The notes under the pieces were generated by a model. The model did not search any database, was not told where the DNA came from, and saw only the letters and a program-made list of their open reading frames with translations. The translations under genes and the position numbers were made by a program. 64,000 bases of DNA, taken from positions 170,372,085-170,436,084 of the forward strand of contig CM041780.1 of NCBI GenBank assembly GCA_023374045.1. Reading direction: 5' to 3'. This DNA is from Limonium bicolor (Eukaryota; Streptophyta; Magnoliopsida; Caryophyllales; Plumbaginaceae). Each line of letters begins with the position of its first letter. Position 1 is the first letter of the stretch. This document shows, piece after piece, positions 1-11,893 of the stretch.

Positions 1-1246
1 CTCACTAAACAAGATAAAGCATGTAACCGGAATATATAATATATTTATTGTATTGTTGTGTGATGTTTGAAAACTAACACAACATACCGTGAGAACTTAC
101 TAACCAACGTTTAGTAAGGAAATGAGTGAGACTAAGGAACGCTCCCTAATATGGGACGATATAAACCGAAAGAGGTTAACCAACAAACATGGTCTTGAGA
201 CTACTACTAACTGGAACTTGAGTGAGGAAACCCGGGACCGATCTCCGGTCATGCATGCTAAGGAAAGGGGTTCGGTATCTATAGCAGATTCGACTTCCGA
301 TTAAGGACTAGTCCTCGGACTAGTAGCCTTGGGTCGGTTGGCCGGCTCGGCTACATTGGACATCCAGTCCAAGGTAGGTGTCTTTAAGATGGCGTGGGGG
401 GATCAAGCCAACATCCCCAACAATTTAAGAATGTTGTTTATGCCGGTAAGTGTCCTGCTGCTGGCTAGGGTTAACCAAGCCCTACAAAAATCAACGAACT
501 AAGGGCTAACCTGTTCCCAATGAGAGAACGGTTGGCATACTTAAGGTAAGGTTAAGATAAGTTGCAACCATTCCTTTTTAAGGGATGGTTTGTACTGTTA
601 AGGCTAAGATAAGCTACATCCACTCCTTATTAAAGGGTGGTTGTTTCTAAGATTAAGATAAGATTAAGATTGAGGTGAGGTAAGGATGGACTAAGATTAA
701 GAGGAAATATAACTTAAGGAGTTAAACAATTAACTCTCTAATTGAGGGAACGCATTTAAGTCGTTCATTGTGCGTGAACTTTAATTGTTCATTTTGGATT
801 GTTGTTTACAGCATTTACTATTATGTTGTGCATTTAATCAACCTACATGCTATCGACAATTAGTCGTCGTAGCCACGTTAGCTTGGGGGCCATGAGAGGA
901 TCGTACCAGCATTCGTGCTGACCCCCTTTGGGGGCTGTTTTTACTACACAGGTGAACATCAGGAGGCGGCCGCCGCGAGAGTAAGAAGGGGTACAAGTGT
1001 GAAGGGTTAAGTGTGGCCTACGAGTTGTGCTTGTACACTCGTATGGCAATTGAGTTAGTAAGATGTATAGGATGTGAGGGGATTGTAAGAAGGATATGTA
1101 ATTGGTTAACGTTGTTGTACTAATGATCGGTATATTCTGTAGTCAGACCGTGGCAAGGTCCTGGATTGTAAAGAATTCCGCTGTGACATGTTTATGTATA
1201 TGCTGTTAAGTTGCGAGACCCATCTGGATTGAGTTGGGGTGTTACA
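1..1246 (+). mobile_element. 3' part of a plus-oriented LTR (LARD/chromovirus type)
   Basis: The block ends GGGGTGTTACA, the reverse complement of the TGTAACACC that bounds the minus-oriented LTRs elsewhere in the window, so it is the 3' end of an LTR read on the plus strand. An 'attccgctgt' motif about 75 bases before the end mirrors the 'acagcggaa' motif found near the same terminus of LTRs B, C and D. Two short inverted repeats (566-590 and about 618-643) have arms of the AACCATTCC / GGGATGGTT kind. No coding capacity is visible. The LTR start lies outside the window; 1247-1251 (GTTAG) would be one copy of its target duplication. Confidence 0.6.
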
Positions 1247-2606
1247 GTTAGCCACCCACGTGACTAACAAGGCCTAAACTCAAACAGTAACGGTCTGACT
1301 CACCGGAATTCCAGAGTACTTAAACGAATACATTCTCATTCCATTTCTTAACCGAGTCATATACAATCCTCAACTTAATACTGTACCGAGTCTATTACAA
1401 ATTGCTTGCCGATAACAGTTTGGTCTTACTCAACCAACAATTACATAAGTAATTAAATAAAAACTACCCATGCAACAGCAATCCCCGTCCTACTCTCGAA
1501 CGATGGTCAACTCCAGTGTACCTGAAAAGTAATGGGTGGCCCCAAAGGGGCTTAGCACCTTTGCTGGCATGGTAATCGTGCAACCCGCATACAACCGGCC
1601 ACACTCAACTAATTGTCGTCTGAACATGCGATTGATTTTATTTAAATCATACATGAAATGTTGTAAACACACAATATGCTCGCATTCAACAAGTATTCAA
1701 ACAATGGAATACAATCAACAAGGCTAACACATTAAGTTTATTAGTTTACATTACCTTGTTCTTTAGGCCTTGAGGGTTTCTACCTCAATAATGTGTCATT
1801 CTCATTAATCAATAACTTATCCATCTTAGCCGGATAGTTTTACTTGTTCTCTTATATCTATAGACACCCTCTGGTCTCGATCTTGTTTTTTAATTATCCT
1901 ACTCCTAAATAATTCTTAAGTTAAGCCTCTCAGGCCTCCGGGCAGAGACGCACATATAGATCTCACCCCGGGCTTTAGGTTTCTAGTCTTACTTCTTCGG
2001 TTTTGACCCTATCGAGTCTAACATGGTGGGAAGGTTCAACTAGCAACCGGAACCATTCTCTTGAATCCTCTTTCTTTCATAACCCATGAAACCCAGATAA
2101 TCTCTTTAAACGGATAAGCTCTGTCAGTCTTACTCCAACAGGCGCCACTATGTGGCTCACGGCCCTATCGGGCACCACTATATGGTTCACAGCCCCTAAC
2201 AAGGGAGTTCGACCACGGAATTAGAAACACTCTCTCTTGTTTCCTCTTCCCGGCACGCGTGACTCACAATCCCCTAACCCATTCTCAGGGTTAGTAGTAA
2301 TATATACTAGTTAGAAGCATCTCTCTTGATGCCATCTCACAATCTTAGGGAGTTTTCCTAAGTCATTGTATTCTCTGATTTAAGGGTCGCCCCCTACACT
2401 TCCCTTACTTAGAAGTTTTGGTCATTTTCTCATGTCAGGTCCATTCCTCATATAGGAGGTCGACTAACCATTCAAAGGGAGTCTAATAGCTCTGTATATC
2501 CTTTTTTTCTCGTTTCGAGTAACTTCTTAAGGTTTAACTATCGTTGTTCTCTACTTGAGAGGTCTTATGTGTTTCTCCACGTTTAAATTATTTCATGGTT
2601 AGACTC
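1247..2606 (-). mobile_element. LARD-A LTR, segment 1 of 3
   Basis: This stretch resembles the first part of the LARD-B LTR (53590 onward and 63071 onward), beginning with the shared palindrome around CACCCACGTGACTAAC at 1248-1267. About 85 terminal bases are missing because the plus-oriented LTR at 1-1246 was inserted there. The LTR breaks off at 2606 where solo LTR B was inserted and resumes at 14548. Minus orientation follows from the polypurine tract at the far end (24568). It contains no genes. Confidence 0.6.
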
Positions 2607-3261
2607 TGTAACGCCCCTATTTATAATAAATACAGCGGAATAAAATCTCTAATGGCGATTACAGACCATCGGGCTCCAAACACCCGGTACCAACCTCACC
2701 AGTTACAACCATTACAATTAACTAAGTTACGGTCTGAACTTCGAGAAAACTTAATATAAACAAAACAATAAATAAATACATTCACTCTCCATAAACCTAA
2801 TCCCATCCCAATCACTCATGCTCTTTGTGGCCACCTGTAAATCAATTTGTACCTGCAAGATGAAACCAAGCAGCCCACCCCGAGAGGGGTGAGTCAGTTC
2901 CCTGGAATGGAACTGGTACAATTCTCCAAAAACAAACTTATAAAACATAACTCTTCAAATAAACAGTAACATGAAAACAAACTCTTAAAAGTAAAACAGA
3001 GATAAAGCACTTCAAAACAATCAAGTTAAAGAGAAAAGAAAACAAGACAAAGATAGAGATAAAGAACTTCCAAACCAAGTCATCCACTTAAGTAGTCACA
3101 CCACATAGTTAGTAAGCATCCATTTCCTTAGTTAAACCCAATTCCCGTTAGGAGTAGAAAAACTCAGATAGCCACAAAGGACTAGGAATGTTTAAACAGA
3201 TCCAAGACCAAGAACTCAAGAGTGGAATAGTTCCAACTGGGAGAGATGGCCCCCACCGCCA

Positions 3262-3527
3262 ATCACGTCCACTAAGGACAGGGGATATACAGCCCCTCAC
3301 TGTTCATCACGTCCACTAAGGACAGGGGATATACAGCCCCTCACTGTTCATCACGTCCACTAAGGACAGGGGATATACAGCCCCTCACTGTTCATCACGT
3401 CCACTAAGGACAGGGGATATACAGCCCCTCACTGTCTATCACGTCCACTAAGGACAGGGGATATACAGCCCCTCACTGTCAAATATCAATGCCCCTATGG
3501 GCGAGGGATATACAGCCCCCTACTGTT
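3262..3527. repeat. 44-bp tandem array in solo LTR B
   Basis: Five head-to-tail units of exactly 44 bp start at 3262, 3306, 3350, 3394 and 3438, nearly identical, with a diverged sixth at 3482-3527. Each unit holds a short inverted repeat: GGGG and CCCC around an ATATACAG core, inside ACAG and CTGT. There are no spacers between units. Confidence 0.9.
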
Positions 3528-3846
3528 ACCATTAAAGACGCGCGCACGTCGAAAGAAAGATTTCCAAGATTGACCGTTTCCAAAAATCCCGCTAGATCAC
3601 CAACTACCCAGAGCAATACCAAAACACTCAGTCCTACAGAGTGCAGAAGCGTAAACCCTAAGCAGCCAATGTCTAACGGGCAACCAAGTAGAAGAAACCA
3701 ATACCCAAGTGAGTTCCACATCCAAGGCTCAGTTAGTCACACAAGCTGGGTCAGTCACACAACCATTTCCTTTTTTTAGAAGTTCCTCTTAAAGCCAGTT
3801 AGCGTTTTCCAAAACATTCCACAAGTCAATCAGCCAAAATAACGTA

Positions 3847-4020
3847 GTACGAGAAACCGTACAAAACATTCCATAAGGTCCAAAACACAACAAGCTGAGT
3901 ACGAGAAATCGTACAAAACATTCCATAAAGTCCAAAACACGTCAAGCTGAGTACGAGAAATCGTACAAAACATTCCATAGAGTCTAAAACACAACAAGCT
4001 GAGTACGAGAAATCGTACCT
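3847..4020. repeat. 52-bp tandem array of GTACGA-GAAA-TCGTAC hairpins
   Basis: Units begin at 3847, 3899 and 3951, with a partial fourth at 4003. Each starts with a perfect 6-bp inverted repeat (GTACGA, loop GAAA, TCGTAC). The first unit has a one-base change in the right arm. The remaining 36 bp of the unit are well conserved. Confidence 0.85.
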
Positions 4021-4299
4021 GGGTAACGCTGTAGCAGTTCTAATCAAATTGCGTAAACAATCAACAGTACTCTGAAGAATATTAAAGGTAATCTATCATC
4101 AATAACTCATACCCTAAGTCAAACTTAAATAGATTCCTCACTCTTATTTCTAAACCTCGATCGTCTTGTAAGCCCTTCGCTTAATTGTTAAGTATAGCCT
4201 TCGACTTGTTTTAGAATGTTGTATAGCCCAAGGGTGTAAGATCAAGGGATGTATTCTTTTAACACTTATCAATTGTTCCACTCTTATCCACTTTACTAA

Positions 4300-7171
4300 T
4301 ACGTAACCGTAGTTCTCACATTAAAACCTTTATATTTTAAGTGTATTTATATTACTCAATTAGTCTTAGAATCTCAATAATAACCCTTAAGCTCAATACC
4401 TTTATTCTTATTTAGGACAGACATCGTATTATAACCTATGATGGATTTATCTTAGAATACTATACTATTATTCCATAAGGTAATGATTAGGTATTTTATC
4501 AATATTTACTAGATAATCCTTTATGATTAAGTCTTCCCCTTAACTTAATTAAGACCTACAACCTGTATATCGAAATCATAGTGTCGAAGATGCATTTCAT
4601 TACAACTTCATTGATCTTAGAATTTAGAGACAACTACTAGACTCAATTATTTTATCTTTACCTTAGAATGACTTAATATTATAACCATTTAATTATCTTG
4701 TCTTAAGATGTTCAATTACTCTTCATCCCGAAACAACTATATTTAATTAACTCAAACCTTTCCAACTCTTTTACTTAGTATCCACAAAGTATATTATTCG
4801 CTTAATTATTACCTATATAATAAGGTGTTTTAAGATAACCCCTTTTTATGTATCCTTACTTACATTTTAATTTCCCAAGTATTTGATTTTTACACACATT
4901 CTCTCCATAGAGTATGTATAATCCTTTTGTACTAAATTTTAATAAACTTATGTCTTAAATACATTTTATATTACTTACAAGACCAAAGGTTTCAAAGGAA
5001 TAACTTAATAAATTAATTTCCTTTATTGTATTTTAGGATAAACATTATATCTCGACATAAGGTAAAATCTATCTAAGAACTAAATTCCGATTCATAAGTG
5101 AAATTGTTAATTATGTATCAAGATAATCTGTTCTGAAAATCCCCATACCTTATATTCAAATGACACATTAATATTTCCAGTGTCAAAAAGGTAAATCAAT
5201 ATAATCTCTTACGTAACCTAGTTTCATCTAATTAATGGTTTAAAGATTTTAAGTATCTAATTTCTATTTATAAACCTTCTTATAAATTCTAACTACTAAA
5301 TACATTACTTAATTATAAACTCACATCCTGAACATTGTATTAAATGTATTTTATATGGCTTATCAAATTCTAAGAACGTAGGGATTATTATTTAGATTAA
5401 TTCCCCAATCATAGTTTAATATAGTTTTATATCATAATCCTTTTAATGATTTTATCACAAGATATTAAGTTATTACTCAATACTATAAATATTAAGAAAT
5501 GATTAAATCTAGACTTATTTATCCTCTTCACATTTAGATGTAAAAGTAACTCATTTACTTTATTATTGTTTATATAATAAGAACATTTAATTGTAAAAGT
5601 ATTTCATTCATTTTATTATCAATTAAATAATAAGATCTATTTGTGTAACACTTTATGTAAACTAATTACAAATATTCCTAAATTTCAACTTATTAATTTC
5701 TTAACCCAATTATAGATTACATTGTGGTCACTGACTAAATATATACATGTATTTTAATACTGTTTATATAAATCCTAGAAACTCAAGGCTAACTAAAAAC
5801 TCAATTCATAACCATAAAATAATACCACCTCATATAGTATTCTATTACTAGTATTATGTAGAGGTTTAGTTTAAATCATTAATTCCTTCATATTACATTT
5901 ATCACAAGGAATGTTATTTCCTTTATCTATTTCTATTGTATTTATATATGTATATAAATATATATATATATCTACATACATTAAGATTTATCCAGAACAT
6001 TCTTTAAGAAATTCTATTGTATTTAATTATATTTAATATCTTTTAGACATATCCACAACTGATTTATGGTTTATAAAATAAAATATTTCCCTTAGTTTTA
6101 GTTAAACATATTAGCTTCCATATTATATAATAAATAAAAATGTAGTTTAGTTAAATTCCTTGATTTAATATAAGTTTCTATTTTATTTCACTCATATAAA
6201 TAATATATAAATATATGTAACAATTTTTTTTTACTTCACTTAAAGTTAATACCCAAAATATTAATAAACATACTGTATTAAATGTTAATTAGTCTTATTA
6301 TATTTTCCCCAACCTATAAAGTTCATTAATCAACTACGCTTTAGTTTTTGATTACATTAAAAACCATATATTATAAGTTATTCTTATGAAAAACTCATAA
6401 ACACAATTTTTTTAAACCTTTTACTAGTGCCCAAAAAATTCCCAAATTTAATATACAGTAACTATAACATTTTAGACATATTATAAAATTTTTTATTTCA
6501 AAAAATATCTTTTTAATTTATCCAAATAATTCCAGAAAACCCGTAACTTGTAAAAATCATAACTTATGTTTAAAAACTCCAAAACTATAATAATTTACAT
6601 CAAAATAAACTAGATTAACTAAGGAACCTATGGTTAAAATTTCAAGTCAAAATACGTTCGGGAAGATATTTAAATTAACCCAACAAGTTAAGACTATTTA
6701 CTGGATTTTTATAGAACTTTAATAACTTATAATCACCAGATCTAATCTTGGCCGTCCAATCTCTTAAAACAAGATCGGACGGCCCCTGTGTTACGAGTTC
6801 TTCAGCGAATTCAATAAGGGGGCCGAGTACTAATCTACCAATATCTCCTAATCTACAGAACGAAATCGAATGATTCTTGTTTCTATGGATTCGTAATCAA
6901 ATTTCGGTTCTAATGATGCTAATTTCCCCAATTATAATGTGGTATTCAGTGGGTTTCGAATTTAGTTCGAAGTTAGGGTTCTTCCTGGAAACAGAATTCG
7001 ATCCGAACTCAATTCTATCAAATTCTCCTAATCTAACATGTAATTGACTAAATTGATACATGGGTTAGATCGGAAATACCATTACGAACAGCAACAATGG
7101 AGAAATTTGATCGGAGACTCACCGGATTGTGCGAATTGGGTGAGTTTCAATTCGGAAACTGGGTAAAGACT
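4300..7171. other. AT-rich non-coding body of solo LTR B
   Basis: I see no gene here. The stretch is strongly AT-rich with short (TA)n runs (around 5940-5975). From about 6740 it becomes more mixed in composition up to the TR-GAG-1 insertion site, whose target duplication AGACT is 7167-7171. Confidence 0.5.
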
Positions 7172-7525
7172 TGCTAACAGAGAAATTGTTAGGATAAACT
7201 ATATATAAAAGGAATAAAATACTAATCTAATCCTACAACTCTACTACGGGTAGCAAAATAAAACCCGGTCGGAGTATAGTGTAAATATATTACGACCGAG
7301 AGTATCGTACCCAAGGGACTTATAGAAAATTAGTCCTAATCCGGGCAAAAGCCTATTCTATAATAACAAGGGGGAAATTGAAATGTTTTCTAACCCTAAT
7401 TAAAACTAACTAAACTAAGTGGTATTTACAAGGAGATTATTCTTGATCCAGGGTGTGAAACCATCTAAGCATCAATATGAACTCTAAACATAAACACAGG
7501 CCTTCGAATTAACCAACAACTGAAC

Positions 7526-7616
7526 ACGCCGGGTGTCCTGCCGGATACCACTTGCACGGCATATTCAAAGACATTGAATATGCCGGACATTGGCCACCCG
7601 GCAGTGCATCCGGCAT
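7526..7616 (-). repeat. Palindrome module in TR-GAG-1 3' LTR
   Basis: In the minus reading the module has a first inverted pair (TGCCGGGT with a TCCGGCA arm), a perfect 9-bp central pair (CATATTCAA / TTGAATATG), and a second pair (ATGCCG with ATCCGGCA). Outer TGCCGGAT and ACCCGGCG arms flank it. The same layout recurs in the 5' LTR at 12236-12326 and in TR-GAG-2 at 48711-48800. Confidence 0.75.
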
Positions 7617-8188
7617 AGTCATAATACATATTCTTTCTCCAGTTTCCGAGTAGAAAACAGAAGACTCATCCCTATTAACAAATCGAGCATATATCATGCC
7701 ACGAAATGAACAAGGAAATGGGGGAAGATGGATTAATTCTCACTCTTACCGTTAACTCTTAATTCATAAGAAGAGAGTAGAAAGACCATTAAGAGAGTCT
7801 AACCTATCTTACTTGGGACTTGTCTTCCACAAGTAAGAATTGCATGAAGAGAAAAAGAGATCAACCTATTCTCTTTCAATAAGAACCTTACTCTTAATAA
7901 ACTTGAAAATTATATTAAAGAAATCATATTGTTTACAAGAAGGAATTCATCCCTAACCAAGAATAAGCAAGGATTTCTACATCTCCATCCACACAACTAC
8001 AAGAAGAGAATACAAAGGGGAGAAGGGAATGGTCATAGCCTTAACCGACAGGATCTTCTTCTTCTTCTTCCCGTGGATGGAACTGTAGAAACTTCCTTGG
8101 ACACCAACAATGGAGTGGGGCGAAATTGGAGTTGTGAGTGGAGTGTATATGGGTGTTGAAGTGTCCTCAATTGTAGCCTTCCTCGGCC

Positions 8189-8196
8189 TATTTATA
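8189..8196 (-). promoter_or_regulatory. LTR TATA box (3' LTR copy)
   Basis: TATAAATA on the minus strand lies within the LTR and is kept in the other LTR copies at 12895-12902, 48127-48134 and 52834-52841, always in the context CTATAAATAGG. It is the likely core promoter of the element. Confidence 0.6.
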
Positions 8197-9532
8197 GGCA
8201 TTAATTGTGTCTTTGCCGGGCGTCGTGCCGGGTCCCCAATAGCCGGCACACGTGTTAAATGCGTCCAACTGTTAACGGTCGAAACCGTCGATGTCCGTGC
8301 GAAACAGTGCTTATGCCGGGTAGGAATTACCCGGCATCACACCCGGCAGCGGTTGGAAAACACGTGGATCACATGTGCTGTCGTATGGTCAATCGAGGCG
8401 ATTTTACACTCATGCCGGATAGCATTTACCCGGCATCACATCCGGCAAGGCTTCTTTCTGTTCTGTACTGCCGTGCAGAAACTACCCGGCATGGAGTCCG
8501 GCTTCAACTGAACTTTTGCCTAGAAAATCATTCCTTGCACATAAAACTCATAAAAACATAAATCTGTACAAAAATATATTTTAACACATAATAAGCATAA
8601 ATAACATAAATATAACTTTATTTAGATAAATATAATACTAAATCTAGTGCATAAAATATGATAAGTCTGCGGCTTATCAAGGCCCTACACTTACCTTTTG
8701 CTAGTCCTCGAGCAAAACAAGATTAGAACGGACTAATTACTTATGCACAAAACAGATAAACTCTAGAATGAAATGTAGATAAATATTTCCAACTATATGA
8801 CTCTAATTCATAAGTATCACTTAATCTACCTTATCTTGTCAAAACATACTAATGGGTATAAAACAAGGAATTTCAAAATCGATCAAAAACTTTTGGGCTA
8901 TTTTGCATAAGGGATTTTTGTAATCTCTCCTTCTTCCGGTTTCCATCATTCAGCTCTATTTTTCAAGAGTTTCTGAATGTGGCCAAGACTCTCATCAATG
9001 GTTTTATGAATCAGCCCTATTTTGCAAGAGTTTCTGAATCAACCATGATTTTTTTTGCATTGAAGAACGGGGAATTTAGGAGAAAAATAAAAGGAAAAAC
9101 TCTCGTTTCTTGCTTTTATTCTGAGGCACTTTATGCAACCTCTAGGAATATATTGCTTTTCCTTTAGAAGAAGATTTTTCTTTCTTTTTTTCTTTTTCTT
9201 CTTCTTTCTTTTGCACAAAAACCCTTTTTAAGATTTTCACCCAAAAGATTTTTCACAATTTGGAAAGAAAGAATAACACCCATAAGTACATAAAGGAAAG
9301 AATTAGGAGCAAGATCATGTACTCATGTTAATAAAGAGAATCAAAAAGTTAAAAACAGGAATCTATAAGTCATTAGAAAGCTTACCTCTTGAGAGAACAA
9401 GCTTTTAGTCATTCCTAATCTTATCTCGATCAAAAACATGCAAAAAGTTTAGTAAAACATTGATAAAACAAAACTTATGCATATTATAAAAAACTTATTT
9501 TTTAAGGGGGGTCCCTGCCCTACACTTGGCAG

Positions 9533-9552
9533 GAACACTGTCCCCAGTGTTC
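9533..9552 (-). other. Conserved GNRA-loop hairpin after gag (TR-GAG-1)
   Basis: A perfect 8-bp inverted repeat (GAACACTG / CAGTGTTC) encloses GGGA in the element sense. It is identical in TR-GAG-2 at 51491-51510 and is followed there by AAGTGTAGGGC. Athila/Tat-type elements carry a comparable palindrome plus AAGTGTGGGG motif, which is established for the group from memory. Confidence 0.75.
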
Positions 9553-9714
9553 GAAAGAAAACGAATAAGAAAACTCTTTTTTTTTTAAAACTTGAAAACA
9601 TAATGAAAGTAATTTAAAAACAATAACATAAAATTAAAAGAGAAAAATTAAATGATAGAAGGCTCCCCTGTTGATAGTGAAGGCGTGAGGAGGAACCGCC
9701 CTACACTTAGCCTT

Positions 9715-11097
9715 TTAGGCTATTTGGCATCTTGAGATCCTAGGAGAATGGTGACCGAATTCGCATGCTCCCGTGGATTGTTTGGTTTGGGACGGGAGTT
9801 GACCTTGCTGTCGTGGTTGCATCAGAAGTTGCTGTAACTGCAACTGCAACGATTTGTGCTCCTTGCGAATGGTCGAGATCTCATTTTGAGTATCCTGGGT
9901 CTTGTTCATCAGGGCTGACATCATGTCACGAAGTTCAGCCATTTCAGCCTCTGATGATGATGCAGGGTGGGATGGTCTATTGTCTTGGACCTCCCTGGTA
10001 GCCGGCTTGACTCTGGAAAGTGTTGAGGGGGTTGGTTCCCCTGTTGCCATGGCTGCCGATACCCTTGGTTACTCACATAGTTGACTTCCTCAACATTCTG
10101 AAAGTCTGGAATGTCAGGGCTCGAAGCGTGCGGTCGTGCACTAACCACGTTCGCTTGTTGAGGAAGTTTGTTCATTGCTATTTGCTCCACCACTTTCTGT
10201 AGAGCGCTAACCTTGTGACGTTTGGCATTGCTCTCCAACAACTGCTCATGACTTTGCATAATTTGTAATTTGGAGTCGCCCTCTCCCACTTGATATAAAC
10301 CAGCGGTACTACCCCTGGTTCCACCGGTGGCCCATTCCCTAATCTCTTCGCAAAGAGATTCAACTCCACTAAGGAATTGATCTCCAGGCTTCTTCAATAT
10401 GTCTGCACCAAGGGAGGAAGGATCATGGTCTTGCATTGTTGACCAATCCTTTGTAAAACAACTGAGATAGTTGTTCCTTGGTGAGGCCGTGGTGTGGACA
10501 TGTGCGCAGCAACCCCTTGAATCTGTCCCAAGTCTCACAGATGTTCTCCGAGCTGGTTGCCTAAAGTTGTAAATATCGGCGATCATCTCCAGGGTGCGAC
10601 TTGGAGGCATGAACTTGTCATAAAACTTGGTTGCCATGTCCTCCCATGTGGTGATGGTACTGGGGGTTAGACTGTGGTACCATTTGCTGGCGTTCCCCGT
10701 AAGGCTATGGGGAAAGAGGGAAAGTCTGGCGTATTGGAGGACATTATTTGTGGAGGTTAGGCTGTTTGTATGCTGTAGAAATTTGGTGACGTGGAGCAAA
10801 GCATCGTCCGGATTCGTACCATCGAACAATCCTAACTTTTATGCATCTAATTTGATGATATGGCTTAAGTTTCTGCCATTCATCGTATTCAGTTTGAGGA
10901 AGGAGAGGAAGGTCGATTGCTGGTTTCTGGCCTTGGTTAGAAGGCCGGTTTATGTTACGGACGGTAGGTGTTGCCATTGGTGTAGGATCTGCTTCTTGTA
11001 GAATTCGTTGTTGCCTTAAAGTATGAAGCAGGGTTCTCTCGATCTCCGGATCAAAGTTGGCTAAATTTTCAGGAGTACTTGTTGACCGAAGAAGCAT
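9715..11097 (-). pseudogene. Decayed retrotransposon gag of TR-GAG-1
   Basis: Gag is the structural protein that would form the cytoplasmic particle. The reading starts with MLLRSTSTPE at 11097 and stays open through a segment ending in YHQIRCIK near 10850. It then shifts frame to MFDGTNPDDALL at 10829. The plant retrotransposon-gag core (KWYHSL, ITTWEDM, KFYDKFMPPS) is visible between about 10700 and 10600. Further shifts occur near 10550 (after NFRQP), near 10260 and near 10020; the last frame runs to a stop at 9715. No CCHC zinc knuckle is seen. The 9921-10829 frame looks long only because some shifts offset each other. TR-GAG-2 carries the same gag with fewer lesions. No pol follows, so this is the whole coding content of the element. 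Confidence 0.85.
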
Positions 11098-11217
11098 TCA
11101 CCTTTGAAATATAAGAGGAGCAAGACATAACATTATAATACTTTGTATTAATAAAAGAATTAATATACTATCTTAATTAGACTTACGAAAATACAAGAAG
11201 AATTAAATTTTTGGTAA

Positions 11218-11309
11218 TGCTGGACAGAGTGCCGGGTTATGCGTACCCGGCAGTGGACTTCCTCCACTAATGCCGGGTGTATACAAACCGGCATGTTACC
11301 CGGCGTGAC
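11218..11309 (-). ncRNA. Leader cloverleaf-like module 3 (TR-GAG-1)
   Basis: In the minus reading a first inverted pair (ATGCCGG...ACCCGGCAT class) is followed by a central hairpin with arms AGTGGA / TCCACT and loop GGAAG. A third hairpin then has arms GCCGGGT / ACCCGGC. Outer arms can close the set. It sits between primer site and gag. Listed as a candidate structured RNA element; folding is inferred from arms read by eye. Confidence 0.6.
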
Positions 11310-11440
11310 CAAAAATCGAACATACTTAATTAAAAGAAAATGTAAAGGATAATCAAATTAAATGTAAGAGTAAATAAGGGATTGTAGGAGATTACTCCTA
11401 ATTGTCCCTACAATGTGCGACAAAATATTGAGAGAAATTG

Positions 11441-11535
11441 AGCATGCCGGGTGACATGCCGGATCAAACCCGTCCGGCATAGGACTTCCTCCACTAATGC
11501 CGTGTGTAGCAAACCCGGCACAATACACGGCATGC
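11441..11535 (-). ncRNA. Leader cloverleaf-like module 2 (TR-GAG-1)
   Basis: Same layout as its neighbours: outer ATGCCG / CGGCAT arms, a first hairpin with TGCCGGGT and ACACGGCA arms, a central GTGGA / TCCTA hairpin around GGAAG, and a third hairpin with ATGCCGGA and TCCGGCAT arms. It begins 223 bp from module 3. Confidence 0.6.
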
Positions 11536-11670
11536 GCAAAAATCGAAATTCAAAATAAAGAAAAATAGTATAGGGACTCATATAAGAGGAAAATAATGAA
11601 AGGAGTAGACAAGAATACATTAAGATTTGTTAAACTCAACAGCGTATGAAATTTTGAAAACAATTTGAAC

Positions 11671-11760
11671 ATGCCGGACATGATGCCGGGCAAATCCTGT
11701 CCGGCATCGGACTTCCTCCGGGTTTGCCGGGTGACAGATGCCCGGCACTTCGCACGGCAC
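11671..11760 (-). ncRNA. Leader cloverleaf-like module 1 (TR-GAG-1)
   Basis: Outer TGCCG / CGGCA arms surround a first hairpin (TGCCGGG / CCCGGCA), a central hairpin with arms CGGA / TCCG around the same GGAAG loop, and a third hairpin (ATGCCGG / CCGGCAT). The CGGA/TCCG arms differ from the GTGGA/TCCAC and TTGGA/TCCAA arms of other copies, yet pairing is kept. Confidence 0.6.
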
Positions 11761-11872
11761 ATTCAAATCTGCAAACTAAGTGCGAAAATAAATTAAAGAA
11801 TCAAGGAATCAAAGAATCAAAGAATAAAGAATAGGGCGTTTTACCGAATTTAGGACTTGGACTAATTCCAAG

Positions 11873-11890
11873 TCCCCGGCAACGGCGCCA
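11873..11890 (-). other. Primer binding site of TR-GAG-1 (tRNA-Asp type)
   Basis: In the minus reading TGGCGCCGTTGCCGGGGA begins three bases after the 5' LTR end at 11894. This is the tRNA-Asp-type site typical of Athila/Tat elements and fixes the orientation. Confidence 0.85.
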
Positions 11891-11893
11891 ATT

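Larger units (their letters stand above)
7172..8679 (-). repeat. TR-GAG-1 3' LTR
   Basis: This 1508 bp LTR matches 11894-13386 with scattered small indels. A TATA-like box lies at 8189-8196 (TATAAATA on the minus strand). It is rich in CCGGCA/TGCCGG palindromes (7526-7616 and 8216-8510). The sequence just upstream in element sense, AAAAGGTAAGTGTAGGGCCT (8680-8699), is in the polypurine-tract position. Confidence 0.9.

Noticed and set aside
3262..3527. CRISPR-like array of regular direct repeats
   Set aside because: Units are contiguous 44-mers without unique spacers, in a plant LTR; this is a tandem minisatellite.
8110..8561. Frames of 100-133 codons duplicated at 12846-13267
   Set aside because: They lie antisense within TR-GAG LTRs and are repeated because the LTR is repeated; rich in CCGGCA palindromes, no domain.
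9921..10829. 302-codon minus frame as an intact gag
   Set aside because: Comparison with TR-GAG-2 shows stretches in wrong frames, where offsetting shifts keep the frame open; it is a pseudogene.
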